Assembly (NCBI GenBank): GCA_023665085.1
Contig: JAMPEQ010000001.1
Coordinates: forward strand, 124,001-188,000
Length of the DNA: 64,000 nucleotides
Origin: Bacteroides sp.
Lineage (GTDB): Bacteria > Bacillota > Clostridia > Oscillospirales > Acutalibacteraceae
Direction of reading: 5' to 3'
Part shown: piece by piece, positions 46,813 through 55,468 of the stretch
Numbering within the stretch: the first letter of the stretch is position 1
Layout: each line of letters begins with the position of its first letter
Translations under genes and position numbers: made by a program
Notes under the pieces: generated by a model
The model's input: only the letters and a program-made list of their open reading frames with translations
The model's database searches: none
What the model was told of the DNA's origin: nothing

Positions 46813-47919
46813 TTACTTTACCTCCTTATGTGACTTATTGGACTTAAGCTCATAATTAATGAAAAATTCTGATCCTATAATAAAGAAAAGAATTATACCT
46901 GTTATAATATCTGCCAAAGATTCATTTAATCCGAAAACAGTTGAAATCTCACCTGCTCCGCATTCCAGAAATGCAATCAAAAATGCAGTAAGCACCATAA
47001 CGATAGGATTAAACTTTGCAAGCCATGATACCATGATCGCAGTAAAACCTCTTCCGCCTGCCGTTGTTGTTGTAACCGTATGGTTTGTACCGCTTACCAA
47101 GAGCAGACCTGCAATACCGCATATCGCACCTGAAAGTGCCATTGTTCTTAAAATAACCTTTTTAACATTAACACCAATATATCTTGCAGTATTTTCACTT
47201 TCACCAACAACAGTAAGCTCATAGCCATGCTTGCTGTACTTAAGATATATATACATAAAGATTGTTAAAAGCAAAACAACTATGACGTTTAAAAGATAAT
47301 CATAATTGCTGATAACAGGAAGCCATCCGTCATGAGTAGCCTGATTAATAATACCAATATTGCTTGAACCCTTTGGATTTTCCCAGTACATTTCAAAATA
47401 TGAAACCAACTGAATACCAACATAGTTCATCATAAGAGTGAACAAGGTTTCATTAGTATTGAATCTGGCCTTAAACACTGCAGGAATAACTGCCCACAAA
47501 GCACCTGCTACTACACTTGAAACAAGCATAACAACAATCAAAAGGGCATTAGGAATCTTACCACCCAGGCAAATCATACATGCTGCTGTGGCAAGACCTC
47601 CCATAAGAACTTGTCCCTCAGCACCGATATTCCAAAAGCGCATTTTAAATGCAGGTGTAACCGCCAAAGATATGCATAACAGCATTGCCAAGCTCTGCAG
47701 CAGTTTCCATACTCTTCGTGACGAGCCAAAAGCACCTTTTATCATAGTTGCATATACACTGAAAGGATTTTCACCTGTCAAAAGCATTATTACTATACCT
47801 GAAAAAATCAGAGCTATAAGAATTGAGATAATTCTAATTGCCCATGACTTATACGCAGGAATGGCAGCTCTCTTTGCAACATGAAAAAGAGGCTGTCTTT
47901 TTTTTGACATATCGCTCAT
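46813..47919 (-). CDS. Nucleoside (BMP-type) ABC transporter permease, NupP-like
   Basis: 368 residues, about ten membrane helices, with SLAVTPAFKMRFWNIGAEGQ and VGESENTARYIGVNVKK, both characteristic of the first permease in BMP-dependent nucleoside transporters. Its start shares one base with the ATPase stop (TAATG). Imports purine nucleosides, judging by the adjacent xanthine phosphoribosyltransferase gene. Confidence 0.92.
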   Translation of the reverse strand: MSDMSKKRQPLFHVAKRAAIPAYKSWAIRIISILIALIFSGIVIMLLTGENPFSVYATMIKGAFGSSRRVWKLLQSLAMLLCISLAVTPAFKMRFWNIGAEGQVLMGGLATAACMICLGGKIPNALLIVVMLVSSVVAGALWAVIPAVFKARFNTNETLFTLMMNYVGIQLVSYFEMYWENPKGSSNIGIINQATHDGWLPVISNYDYLLNVIVVLLLTIFMYIYLKYSKHGYELTVVGESENTARYIGVNVKKVILRTMALSGAICGIAGLLLVSGTNHTVTTTTAGGRGFTAIMVSWLAKFNPIVMVLTAFLIAFLECGAGEISTVFGLNESLADIITGIILFFIIGSEFFINYELKSNKSHKEVK

Positions 47920-49454
47920 TATGCATCCTCCTTTTCAGTACTTTTTGTCATTAAGAAGCCGATTTCTTCTTTAGTAGCCGTCTTGCCGTCAACTATTCCT
48001 GTAATTTTACCCGAATTAATAACCATAATTCTATCACAAAGCTCAAGAAGTACATCAAGATCTTCACCGACAAAAATAATTGCCGTTCCGTTTTTCTTCT
48101 GCTCGGTAAGCAGATTATATATTGTGTAAGATGAATTGATATCCAGTCCTCTTACAGGATATGCCACCATAAGAACTTTAGGCTGAGCTGCAATCTCTCT
48201 GCCTACAAGCACCTTCTGAACATTACCGCCGGATAATCTTCTTACAGGTGTTGTGGCACTTGGTGTTACAACCTCAAGACCATTAATAATTTCATCGGCA
48301 AGCTTTTTTGGTGCCTTTCTGTCAAGAAAAGATGATTTACCTGATTTATATGAACGAAGCATCATATTATCAATAATGTCCATATTTCCTACAAGTCCCA
48401 TACCAAGCCTGTCCTCCGGTACGAAGGAAAGGGCTACACCAAGCTTACGGATTTCTCTGGGGCTTTTTCCGACAAGCTGCTGCGGACCTAAATCATCGGG
48501 TTTGTAAAGGATACTTGATTTTTTAGTAGTAATCTGAAGCCCTGCTATAGATTCAAGTAATTCCTTCTGACCGCATCCTGAAATACCTGCAACACCAAGT
48601 ATTTCTCCGCCAAAGGCATTGAAATTTACATTTTCCAGAGCAAGAGTACCATCTCTGTTTACAACAGTAAGATTTTCTACAACAAGGCGCTCAATCGGAT
48701 TTTCAGGGGCATCGCGCTTAATATTCAAATCAACTTTTGCTCCCATCATCATTTCAGTAAGTGACTGCTCTGTTGCCTGGTCAGTATCAACTGTTCCCAC
48801 ATATTCGCCCTTGCGGAGAATTGAAACTCTGTCTGAAATATCCAAAACCTCATGAAGCTTGTGAGTAATTATAATAATCGATTTATTATCTTCACGCATT
48901 CTGCGAAGCACATCGAATAATTTTCTTGTTTCCTGCGGTGTAAGTACAGCGGTAGGCTCATCCAGAATAAGAATATCCGCACCTCTATAAAGCACCTTAA
49001 TAATTTCAACTGTCTGCTTTTCAGATACAGACATTTCATAAATTTTCTTGTTCAAATCAATAGAGAATCCGTATTTTTCCGTAATCTCTTTAACCTTTTT
49101 TTCAGTTTCTTTAATATTAAATTTTTTACCGTCTTTAATTCCGAGAATTATATTTTGTGTGGCAGTAAAAACATCAACCAACTTGAAATGCTGATGAATC
49201 ATACCAATTTTGTATTGAAATGCATCTTTAGGTGACGCAATGACAACCTCTTTGCCATCAACAAAAATCTGCCCTTCATCCGGGAAATAAATACCGGATA
49301 CCATATTCATTAATGTAGTTTTACCCGAGCCGTTTTCGCCCAGTATTGCAAGAATTTCGCCTTTATTTACTTTTAAATCAACATTCTTATTAGCAACAAC
49401 ATTGCCAAACTTTTTTGTTATGCCTTTTAATTCTAACGCTAAAGTTTCAGCCAT
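47919..49454 (-). CDS. Nucleoside ABC transporter ATP-binding protein, NupO-like, two ATPase domains
   Basis: 511 residues from the ATG at 49454; a GGAGGGG site precedes it. Domain 1 has Walker A GENGSGKTTLMNM, signature MSVSEKQTVEIIK and Walker B DILILDEPTAVL. Domain 2 has a degenerate P-loop (GVAGISGCGQKELLES), a good signature LSGGNVQKVLVGREI, and a changed Walker B, VLMVAYPVRGLDIN, where relatives usually have QPTRGLD. One working and one degenerate site is normal for this family. The hairpin at 49480-49505 separates it from the binding-protein gene. Confidence 0.93.
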   Translation of the reverse strand: MAETLALELKGITKKFGNVVANKNVDLKVNKGEILAILGENGSGKTTLMNMVSGIYFPDEGQIFVDGKEVVIASPKDAFQYKIGMIHQHFKLVDVFTATQNIILGIKDGKKFNIKETEKKVKEITEKYGFSIDLNKKIYEMSVSEKQTVEIIKVLYRGADILILDEPTAVLTPQETRKLFDVLRRMREDNKSIIIITHKLHEVLDISDRVSILRKGEYVGTVDTDQATEQSLTEMMMGAKVDLNIKRDAPENPIERLVVENLTVVNRDGTLALENVNFNAFGGEILGVAGISGCGQKELLESIAGLQITTKKSSILYKPDDLGPQQLVGKSPREIRKLGVALSFVPEDRLGMGLVGNMDIIDNMMLRSYKSGKSSFLDRKAPKKLADEIINGLEVVTPSATTPVRRLSGGNVQKVLVGREIAAQPKVLMVAYPVRGLDINSSYTIYNLLTEQKKNGTAIIFVGEDLDVLLELCDRIMVINSGKITGIVDGKTATKEEIGFLMTKSTEKEDA

Positions 49455-49479
49455 AAGCCCCTCCAATAAATAAACTATG

Positions 49480-49505
49480 CCGTGACCGCATAAACACGGT
49501 CACGG
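49480..49505 (-). terminator. Hairpin between bmpA-like gene and its transporter, probable partial terminator
   Basis: A 9-bp GC-rich stem CCGTGACCG/CGGTCACGG (49480-49488 with 49497-49505). The following minus-strand sequence is only moderately U-rich. It would let the solute-binding protein be made in excess of the ATPase and permeases, as is usual in such operons. Confidence 0.6.
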
Positions 49506-49548
49506 TAAGCTTTTTCATCAATATCTGAATTTATAATATTATCAGCAA

Positions 49549-50760
49549 TTACTGAATAACAGAGATACCATCGATATCAATGTCAAAATATGGAGCTGAA
49601 CGATGTGTTGATTCCTCAAATACACCGTCTTTAATAGCCTCTGTGTCACCTTCAAAATTAGCATCTGTATTTACATCAGCCATATAAGTTGTAAGCTGTT
49701 TGCCGTCAACTGTAAAGTTAGCTGTATCAAATACGCTGATTTTGCCTGACTCAAGATCAGCCTTAGCAGCATCAACAGCTTCCTGTGTGCCTTTAGCTGC
49801 AGCCTGAGCATTAACCTCTGTAAGCTCTACAGAACCTGTAGCAAGAGTACCTGTCCAGTCTGCATCAATAGCAGTACCATCCTGCATACATTTAATCATA
49901 TATTCAAAATATGGAGCCCAGTTGATTCTTGAAGAAACAATGAAAGTGTTAGGGCATGCTGATACTGTTGAACCATTATAAGAAACATTTGGTACACCTG
50001 CTGCCTCACAAGCTGTAGGAGCACCCATTGAATCTGCATGCTGGCTGATAAGTACACAACCGTCTGAGATGAGCTTATTAGCAGCTTCCTTCTCAAGTGT
50101 TTCATCATACCAAGAGCCTGTAAAGGTTACTTCCATAGTAACTGAAGGGCAAACTGATTTTGCACCAAGATAGAATGATGTATAGCCTGATTTAACCTCT
50201 GCATAAGGGTGAGCACCTACGTAACCCATCTTAGCCTTATCAGCAGTAATCTCCTTAGCATCAATCATTTCATTGAGCTTCATACCAGCAGCAACGCCTG
50301 CAAGATAACGTCCCTCATAAATTGAAGCAAAAGCATTATGATAGTTTGCAATGCCCTCTGTGTGAGCCTTTGTACCTGTAGCATGGCAGAACTGAACATC
50401 AGGATTTGCCTTAGCTGCCTCAATCATAAAGTCCTCATGACCAAAGCTGTCTGCAAAAATTACGTTACAGCCCTGATCAACAAGATCAAGAGCAGCTTCT
50501 TTACAAGAGTCATCCTCATTGATGTTGGTCTTGTTTACCATTTCCACGCCCAATTTTTCGCAAGCTTCTTTTGCTGCAGTTAAGAAGTTATTATCATATG
50601 TTGAGTTTTCATCATGAAGATAGATAAAACCAACCTTAACCTTAGCAGCGTCTGCGTTGTTGTCATTATTATCATTAGCAGCAGATGAACAGCCTGCAAA
50701 ACAGCCTGCTACAAAAAGAACTGCAAGAAGAACGGCAACAATTTTCTTTGTGAGTTTCAT
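49549..50760 (-). CDS. BMP-family purine-nucleoside-binding lipoprotein
   Basis: 403 residues. Signal peptide with lipobox FVAGC (Cys20; Cys24 also possible), then an Asn/Asp-rich spacer and a periplasmic-binding fold of the BmpA/Med/PnrA type: KVGFIYLHDENSTYDNNFL, YLAGVAAGMKL, MGYVGAHPYAEVKSGYTSF. It is tethered outside the membrane and captures nucleosides for the NupOPQ-like transporter encoded next. It lies 59 bases after xpt in one operon. Confidence 0.92.
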   Translation of the reverse strand: MKLTKKIVAVLLAVLFVAGCFAGCSSAANDNNDNNADAAKVKVGFIYLHDENSTYDNNFLTAAKEACEKLGVEMVNKTNINEDDSCKEAALDLVDQGCNVIFADSFGHEDFMIEAAKANPDVQFCHATGTKAHTEGIANYHNAFASIYEGRYLAGVAAGMKLNEMIDAKEITADKAKMGYVGAHPYAEVKSGYTSFYLGAKSVCPSVTMEVTFTGSWYDETLEKEAANKLISDGCVLISQHADSMGAPTACEAAGVPNVSYNGSTVSACPNTFIVSSRINWAPYFEYMIKCMQDGTAIDADWTGTLATGSVELTEVNAQAAAKGTQEAVDAAKADLESGKISVFDTANFTVDGKQLTTYMADVNTDANFEGDTEAIKDGVFEESTHRSAPYFDIDIDGISVIQ

Positions 50761-50819
50761 TTGTTTTTTCCTCCGAAAATTTATTTATTATAATGGCAAA
50801 AGCCTTATAACCGCTATTA

Positions 50820-51398
50820 TTAATCTCTGAAATAAACTGTTGAATTTATATGATCCATACTTTCAACAATGGCAAGGGATTCTACTTTGACACCTTTCTC
50901 TCTGAGCTTGTCCCCGCCATGCTGAAATCCCTTTTCAATTACAACACCGCAGCCGATAAGCTCAGCTCCGCTGTCATTAACCAAATCAATCAAACCGTTA
51001 AGTGCATTACCTACCGCAAGAAAATCGTCGACAATAAGTACCTTGTCATTTTTATCAAGAAAACGCTTTGAAACAATTATGTCATATGTGGTACCATGCG
51101 TAAAGGATTCAACCTTAGAGGTATATACATCACCGGCAATATTTTTTGTTTTCGTTTTCTTTGCAAATACCAGCGGGCATTCAAACTCCTGAGCAACCAG
51201 AGCGCCAATTGCAATTCCTGAAGCCTCAATAGTTAAAATTTTATTAACACCCATATCTTTAAAGCGTCTGTGAAATTCTCTGCCGACTTCTTTCATAAAA
51301 GGAACATCTATTCTGTGATTAAGAAATCCGTCAACCTTGAGGATATTACCCTCATAAACCTCACCTTCACTGAGAATTTTTTGTTTTAGTAACTCCAT
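50820..51398 (-). CDS. xpt: Xanthine phosphoribosyltransferase
   Basis: 192 residues, the usual length. Converts xanthine and PRPP to XMP in purine salvage. The PRPP-binding motif is VLIVDDFLAVGNALNG at about 127-142, and the N-terminal GFLNHRIDVPFMKEVGREF is diagnostic of Xpt over adenine phosphoribosyltransferase. It heads the operon with the nucleoside transporter. In many Firmicutes xpt is controlled by a guanine riboswitch; none is visible in the upstream 180 bases. Confidence 0.95.
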   Translation of the reverse strand: MELLKQKILSEGEVYEGNILKVDGFLNHRIDVPFMKEVGREFHRRFKDMGVNKILTIEASGIAIGALVAQEFECPLVFAKKTKTKNIAGDVYTSKVESFTHGTTYDIIVSKRFLDKNDKVLIVDDFLAVGNALNGLIDLVNDSGAELIGCGVVIEKGFQHGGDKLREKGVKVESLAIVESMDHINSTVYFRD

Positions 51399-51532
51399 AA
51401 AAATATACCACCATTTTAAATTAATTTCATTTTATTACTAAACTGCATTTTTTGCAATAAGTTATTATATTTTGACATCAAATTTTAATAACTGACTTTA
51501 GTGGAATATAAAATTTTTATGCGTATATAGAC

Positions 51533-51561
51533 TGGACTAAATAAATATGATAGTGTAAAAT
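51533..51561 (+). promoter_or_regulatory. Promoter of the DUF523/HAD operon
   Basis: TGGACT (51533-51538) and TAAAAT (51556-51561) with a 17-base spacer, 24 bases ahead of the first ATG. Confidence 0.5.
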
Positions 51562-51584
51562 ATATTTATGGGTGATATGATATT

Positions 51585-51773
51585 ATGAATAATAAAAAAA
51601 TTGTACTTATCGTTACTGTATTTATAATTACATTGCTTATAATCATAGGTATTATTGCACTTGCAGAGCACATTCTTTTTTTAGGCAAACCTATTGTGTT
51701 TAGCTTTGCAATAATTCTTGTGATATTCACAATGGGATTTTTTGCTGTTGTTATCAGGAGGAAAAACAAATGA
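51585..51773 (+). CDS. Small two-helix membrane protein
   Basis: 62 residues forming two hydrophobic helices (about 5-28 and 36-56) with basic ends (NNKK at the start, RRKNK at the end). No family recognised. It overlaps the next gene by 4 bases (ATGA), which supports real translation and coupling to the DUF523 gene. Confidence 0.65.
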   Translation: MNNKKIVLIVTVFIITLLIIIGIIALAEHILFLGKPIVFSFAIILVIFTMGFFAVVIRRKNK

Positions 51774-52207
51774 AAATAGCTGTCAGTGCATGCCTGCTTG
51801 GCGAAAACTGCAAATATAGCGGAGGCAACAACAAATGTGATGAAGTACTTGAGCTTGGAAAAGAGCATACACTTATACCTATTTGCCCTGAATGCTTTGC
51901 CGGTTTGCCTATTCCAAGAGTCCCAAGTGAAATCAGAGACGGCAGGGTTTATTCCAAAATAGGCGATGACTTGACCGAAGCTTTTGCTGACGGTGCTGAA
52001 AAAGCACTTTATGTTGCAGAAGAAAAGGGCTGTCAAATAGCAGTGCTTAAAGAAAAAAGTCCAAGCTGTGGATTCGGTAAAATATACGATGGAACTTTCA
52101 GCGGACAGATTATTGACGGTAATGGAATTACTGCTCAGCTTTTTTATGACCACGGAATTATTGTGCTCGGAGAAAGCAAAACATATAAAATTAAGGACTA
52201 TGAATAA
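51770..52207 (+). CDS. DUF523 domain protein
   Basis: 145 residues of the DUF523 family. The conserved N-terminus is MKIAVSACLLGENCKYSGGN, followed by CPECFAGLPIPRVPSEI and LKEKSPSCGFGKIYDGTF. The conserved cysteines (SACLLG, CPEC, SPSCG) suggest metal or sulfur chemistry, but the biochemical role is not established. A GGAGG site lies inside the upstream small gene. The next gene starts 2 bases after its stop. Confidence 0.88.
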   Translation: MKIAVSACLLGENCKYSGGNNKCDEVLELGKEHTLIPICPECFAGLPIPRVPSEIRDGRVYSKIGDDLTEAFADGAEKALYVAEEKGCQIAVLKEKSPSCGFGKIYDGTFSGQIIDGNGITAQLFYDHGIIVLGESKTYKIKDYE

Positions 52208-52209
52208 TT

Positions 52210-52848
52210 ATGAATACTGTTATTTTTGATATGGATGGAGTTTTATTTGACACTGAAAAGGTCTGCATGCTGTCATGGGACAAAGCAGGTGAGCAAATGG
52301 GTATCGGCAAAGCAGGATACATGGTAATGAAAACTCTTGGAATGAACAAAGAATCTGCAATAAAAGTAATACAAGATGAATTTGGTGAGAATTTTGATGC
52401 TGAGGAATTTAAAGCTCTGGGTAAAAAATTCTCATATGAATACTTTGAAAAATACGGAGTTCCCGAAAAAGACGGACTTTATGAAATTCTGACCTATCTT
52501 AAAGAAAAAGGATATAAAATTGCTTTGGCATCCTCCACCGGTTCAAACAGTGTTTTTCATCATCTGCGGGAAAAAAACATTGAAAAATATTTTGACACAG
52601 TTGTGTGCGGTGATATGATAGCCAAATCAAAACCTGAGCCTGACATTTATCTGAAAGCATGTGAAAAGCTCAATGAAAATCCCGCTGACTGCTATGCAGT
52701 TGAGGATTCGAGAAATGGTATTATTTCAGCATTATCCGCCGGATGTAAAACCATTATGATACCTGACTTGTGGCAGGGAGTGACTGAAACAGATATTCGT
52801 CTCTTTGCAAAATGCAAAAGCTTAAATGAGCTGAAAAAAATCTTATAG
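52210..52848 (+). CDS. HAD-superfamily phosphatase (beta-phosphoglucomutase-like)
   Basis: 212 residues. The HAD motifs are complete: motif I FDMDGVLFDTE at residues 5-15, motif II SST near 112, motif III lysine in SKPEPDIY near 141 and motif IV acidic pair in VEDSRNGI near 165. The four-helix cap between motifs I and II is of the sugar-phosphate type. Likely substrate is a small sugar phosphate or nucleotide; not decided by sequence. Part of the plus-strand operon. Confidence 0.9.
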   Translation: MNTVIFDMDGVLFDTEKVCMLSWDKAGEQMGIGKAGYMVMKTLGMNKESAIKVIQDEFGENFDAEEFKALGKKFSYEYFEKYGVPEKDGLYEILTYLKEKGYKIALASSTGSNSVFHHLREKNIEKYFDTVVCGDMIAKSKPEPDIYLKACEKLNENPADCYAVEDSRNGIISALSAGCKTIMIPDLWQGVTETDIRLFAKCKSLNELKKIL

Positions 52849-52866
52849 AAAGGATCAATAAGCATA

Positions 52867-53601
52867 ATGAATATAATCTTAAAAAACTTAGCAGACGATA
52901 TTGAGGCTGTTGTTAAATTTGACGGCGAAAATGCAGGAAGTATATTCTCAATTCTGCCCGATGAAGAGAAGGAAATAACAATAATCAGTAATGAAATCTG
53001 TTTTGAGCTGGAATACAAAAGAGATTTTTCTGTTTATGCCGAAGGCACATACAAGCTTGATAAACTGCAGGATGCTTTTTCAAACTCAATCGGCAATGCA
53101 ATTGTGCAGATAAATAACATCTATACTGTTACTGATCTTACCGACGGAGATATTATAACATTAAACGATAAGGCTCATTATGTACCAACCACAAAAAGAG
53201 AGAGCAGATACAAATGTCTTCCTGCAATATATTATTTCGGTGAAGCAGAATGCGAAAGAGCAAAAATACAGGTTAATCATTCAATTTGCACCAACAGAAA
53301 TGAATTTTTAAAGCTTTACAAATGGATTTTCAGAGCAATAAACCTCAACGGATGGTTTAGAATTTTAAAATACATAAAACAGAATAAACGGCAGAAAACA
53401 ATTTCCGATGAAACAATACTAACAAGTACATTTCAAAAATTATATGAATTAGATTACAAGGAAAGAGCGTATCAATTCAAGCCTCTTCTTGTAATTACAG
53501 ACAAACTGATAGAAAACATATTGGCAAAACTGCCTAAAAAATTAAGAATCAAGGCAAAAGAAAAAATTAACAAATTCAAGACAGACTACGATTTAATTTA
53601 G
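52867..53601 (+). CDS. Unknown protein
   Basis: 244 residues, not recognised. No signal peptide. The first ~105 residues look beta-rich and acidic; a middle segment contains YKCLPAIYYFGEAECERAKI; the last ~90 residues are helical and strongly basic (IKQNKRQKTI, LPKKLRIKAKEKINKFK). A GAAAGG site lies upstream and it follows the HAD gene by 18 bases, so it is probably translated from the same message. A basic tail could contact membrane or nucleic acid, but this is only a description. Confidence 0.65.
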   Translation: MNIILKNLADDIEAVVKFDGENAGSIFSILPDEEKEITIISNEICFELEYKRDFSVYAEGTYKLDKLQDAFSNSIGNAIVQINNIYTVTDLTDGDIITLNDKAHYVPTTKRESRYKCLPAIYYFGEAECERAKIQVNHSICTNRNEFLKLYKWIFRAINLNGWFRILKYIKQNKRQKTISDETILTSTFQKLYELDYKERAYQFKPLLVITDKLIENILAKLPKKLRIKAKEKINKFKTDYDLI

Positions 53602-53652
53602 GTAAGTAATGGTAGAATAAAATAAATTACAGTTTGGTTAGGAGTTTAAAAT

Positions 53653-54069
53653 ATGATTATAAAAAGCTACAATGAATTGCCTGATGAGGCAAAATACATA
53701 AGAACTGCTGTGTTTGTTGAAGAGCAGGGATTTAAAGAAGAATTTGATACTGATGACAGCATATCAACTCACATTGTATTATTTGACGATAATAAGCCTG
53801 TTGCGACAGGAAGATTTTATTTTAACATCGAGAAGCAGGAATATATGATTGGCAGACTTGCTGTCATAAAAGAATACCGAGGCAAAGGACTTGGCAGTGA
53901 AATCGTTAAAGAAGCAGAAAAGCTAATAAAATCAGAAGGCGGAAAAGCTGTTTCGCTTCATTCACAATGCCGTGCACAGTCTTTTTATGAAAATCTTGGC
54001 TACACAGCTTTCGGTGAAAGTGATTTTGATGAAGACTGCCCTCACCAATGGATGAAAAAAGAATTATAA
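53653..54069 (+). CDS. GNAT family N-acetyltransferase (ElaA/YjcF-like)
   Basis: 138 residues with the acetyl-CoA motif IGRLAVIKEYRGKGLGSEIV near residue 75 and the terminal SFYENLGYTAFGESDFDEDC, followed by HQW. Residues IRTAVFVEEQGF near 18-29 match the N-terminus of the GNAT at 22629-23087, so the two are probably paralogues. AGGAG precedes the ATG by 8 bases. Last gene before a terminator. Confidence 0.88.
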   Translation: MIIKSYNELPDEAKYIRTAVFVEEQGFKEEFDTDDSISTHIVLFDDNKPVATGRFYFNIEKQEYMIGRLAVIKEYRGKGLGSEIVKEAEKLIKSEGGKAVSLHSQCRAQSFYENLGYTAFGESDFDEDCPHQWMKKEL

Positions 54070-54081
54070 TGACATAAAAAC

Positions 54082-54114
54082 AAGAGCAGAATATTTGAAA
54101 ATTCTGCTCTTTTC
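54082..54114 (+). terminator. Terminator of the DUF523/HAD operon
   Basis: An 11-bp stem AAGAGCAGAAT/ATTCTGCTCTT (54082-54092 with 54101-54111) followed by TTT. Confidence 0.88.
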
Positions 54115-54142
54115 TACTAATATCAAGTTAAATTAAAAAATT

Positions 54143-54171
54143 TTGCATTTTTGCAGACACATTTCTATTTT
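54143..54171 (+). promoter_or_regulatory. Possible promoter ahead of the repeat-protein/sigma-factor genes
   Basis: TTGCAT (54143-54148) and TATTTT (54166-54171) with a 17-base spacer. Transcription would begin only about 8 bases before the ATG at 54186, which weakens either this promoter or that start. Confidence 0.35.
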
Positions 54172-54185
54172 GAGCGTCTTAACAG

Positions 54186-54902
54186 ATGAGATCTCAAAAT
54201 AACAAAAAAAGGAGAACGATTATACCCTTGTTCAAAAGAAATATAAAAAAAACAATTAATTCATCCTGCTTTGATTTAAGGAATTACACGGCTGGTGCGC
54301 TGTCAAATATCAAACGTATTAATTCATCATTTCTGATACTGCCCAAATCGCCTGATGAGGAATTTATTACAGCTCTCTCTAATATAGAGCTTAACAATTC
54401 CAATGTAATCAGGCTTGAAAAGGAAATAAGCGTAGACTATATTAATGGTGAATGCGAACTCAGCAAAGCAGCATACAAAGAAAATTCTTTTTATATTGTC
54501 AATGGATGTATGTTAATAAAAAGAATTGACAATGAAAATCCTATCAAGCTTGTTGTAAACGGAATAGTTGCATACGATAAGCATACAAAAATAAATCCTT
54601 TTCAGGTAAATGGCGAATGCTTTGAAATCCCATTTGATGACGCCTATGAATCAAAAACATTCGGTAACCGTGTATGTTTGAACAATCAGTTTTTTGAAAA
54701 CATTTCAAAAAGCACTATTGTCTGCTGCGGCAACAAGCTGGAATTAGATACAGATGTTAAACTTGATACACTTAAATCAAAAAATATTTTACTGGTTGCA
54801 GGAAACAAAATAATATGTAGTAAAGAAATTATTGGCTATGTAAACCTTATAGGAAAAGTCGGAAACAGAATAGAAAGCTATGGAAAAGAAAAAAATCAAT
54901 GA
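54186..54902 (+). CDS. Unknown protein with repeated V-N-G strands, upstream of a sigma factor
   Basis: 238 residues, not recognised. After a basic N-terminus the sequence repeats a short beta pattern ending in Asn-Gly: YINGECELSK, YIVNGCMLIKR, LVVNGIVAYDK and QVNGECFEIPF. This spacing recalls right-handed beta-helix or polymer-forming proteins of the bactofilin type, but no specific match is claimed. No membrane helix. The ATG at 54186 lacks a ribosome site; a GGAG at 54211-54214 lies inside the gene with only ATT (54219) or TTG (54228) after it, so the start is uncertain. It overlaps the sigma-factor gene by 23 bases. Confidence 0.6.
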   Translation: MRSQNNKKRRTIIPLFKRNIKKTINSSCFDLRNYTAGALSNIKRINSSFLILPKSPDEEFITALSNIELNNSNVIRLEKEISVDYINGECELSKAAYKENSFYIVNGCMLIKRIDNENPIKLVVNGIVAYDKHTKINPFQVNGECFEIPFDDAYESKTFGNRVCLNNQFFENISKSTIVCCGNKLELDTDVKLDTLKSKNILLVAGNKIICSKEIIGYVNLIGKVGNRIESYGKEKNQ

Positions 54903-55344
54903 GCTTTTTGATGAATTTTACGATAAATATTCAAAATACATCTTCAACTATTTCAAAAAGGAATTCGGCAAGGAGGATGCTGAAGATTTAACTCAGCAGG
55001 TATTTCTTCAGCTATGGCAGTGGCTTCCGAACAGCTCTGTTATATCAAACAAAAAATCATTTATTTTTAAAATCGCAAAGAATGTTAAATATGACAAGCT
55101 GAGAAAAAATCTTACTGCACTCAGCACAACACCTCTTCTTGAAGAATTTATTTTGGAAGATATGAATAATTCGTACAATATTATTGACATAAAGCTTTCA
55201 ATAAACAAGCTGTCCCCTAAAGAACAGCAAACGCTTTACTTAAAACTGCATGGCTATAGCAGCAAGGAAATAGGCGAAACCTTTGACATCAGTCCATCAG
55301 CAGTCAGAACAAGGCTACAAAAAATCAGAAAAAAGTTATTATGA
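54880..55344 (+). CDS. ECF-type sigma-70 family RNA polymerase sigma factor
   Basis: 154 residues with sigma region 2 (FDEFYDKYSKYIFNYFKKEF, then EDAEDLTQQVFLQLWQWL) and region 4 (INKLSPKEQQTLYLKLHGYS followed by SKEIGETFDISPSAVRTRL). Regions 1 and 3 are missing, as in ECF factors. It overlaps the repeat protein upstream and a 29-codon membrane peptide downstream; no recognisable anti-sigma gene is present, so one of these neighbours may hold that role. Confidence 0.88.
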   Translation: MEKKKINELFDEFYDKYSKYIFNYFKKEFGKEDAEDLTQQVFLQLWQWLPNSSVISNKKSFIFKIAKNVKYDKLRKNLTALSTTPLLEEFILEDMNNSYNIIDIKLSINKLSPKEQQTLYLKLHGYSSKEIGETFDISPSAVRTRLQKIRKKLL

Positions 55345-55430
55345 TTAGTCTCATAATTAATCTTACTACAACTTTTGCAGCACTTATCATACTTTCATAT
55401 ACAATGATTGCAGAAGCGAATAATCAATAA
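55341..55430 (+). CDS. 29-residue hydrophobic peptide overlapping the sigma-factor stop
   Basis: The ATG uses the last base of the final sigma codon plus the first two bases of the stop (ATGA overlap), a layout typical of translational coupling. The peptide begins MISLIINLTT, has a continuous hydrophobic segment of about 20 residues and ends IAEANNQ. It would form a single membrane helix. There is no ribosome site of its own. A terminator follows five bases after its stop, so it fits exactly within the transcript. No homology known to me. Confidence 0.5.
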   Translation: MISLIINLTTTFAALIILSYTMIAEANNQ

Positions 55431-55434
55431 CACG

Positions 55435-55468
55435 AAAAACGTTAGGAATATGATTTCCTAACGTTTTT
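55435..55468. terminator. Bidirectional terminator between the sigma-factor unit and the membrane-protein gene
   Basis: A 14-bp perfect stem AAAAACGTTAGGAA and complement (55435-55448 with 55455-55468) with a 6-base loop, U-rich on both strands. The last base coincides with the stop of the minus-strand gene. Confidence 0.9.

Noticed and set aside
51399-51580. Guanine (purine) riboswitch ahead of xpt
   Set aside because: The expected conserved core (paired arms with TATAA...TA and the loop motifs) is not present on the minus strand; only AT-rich sequence and a possible isolated TATAAT were seen.
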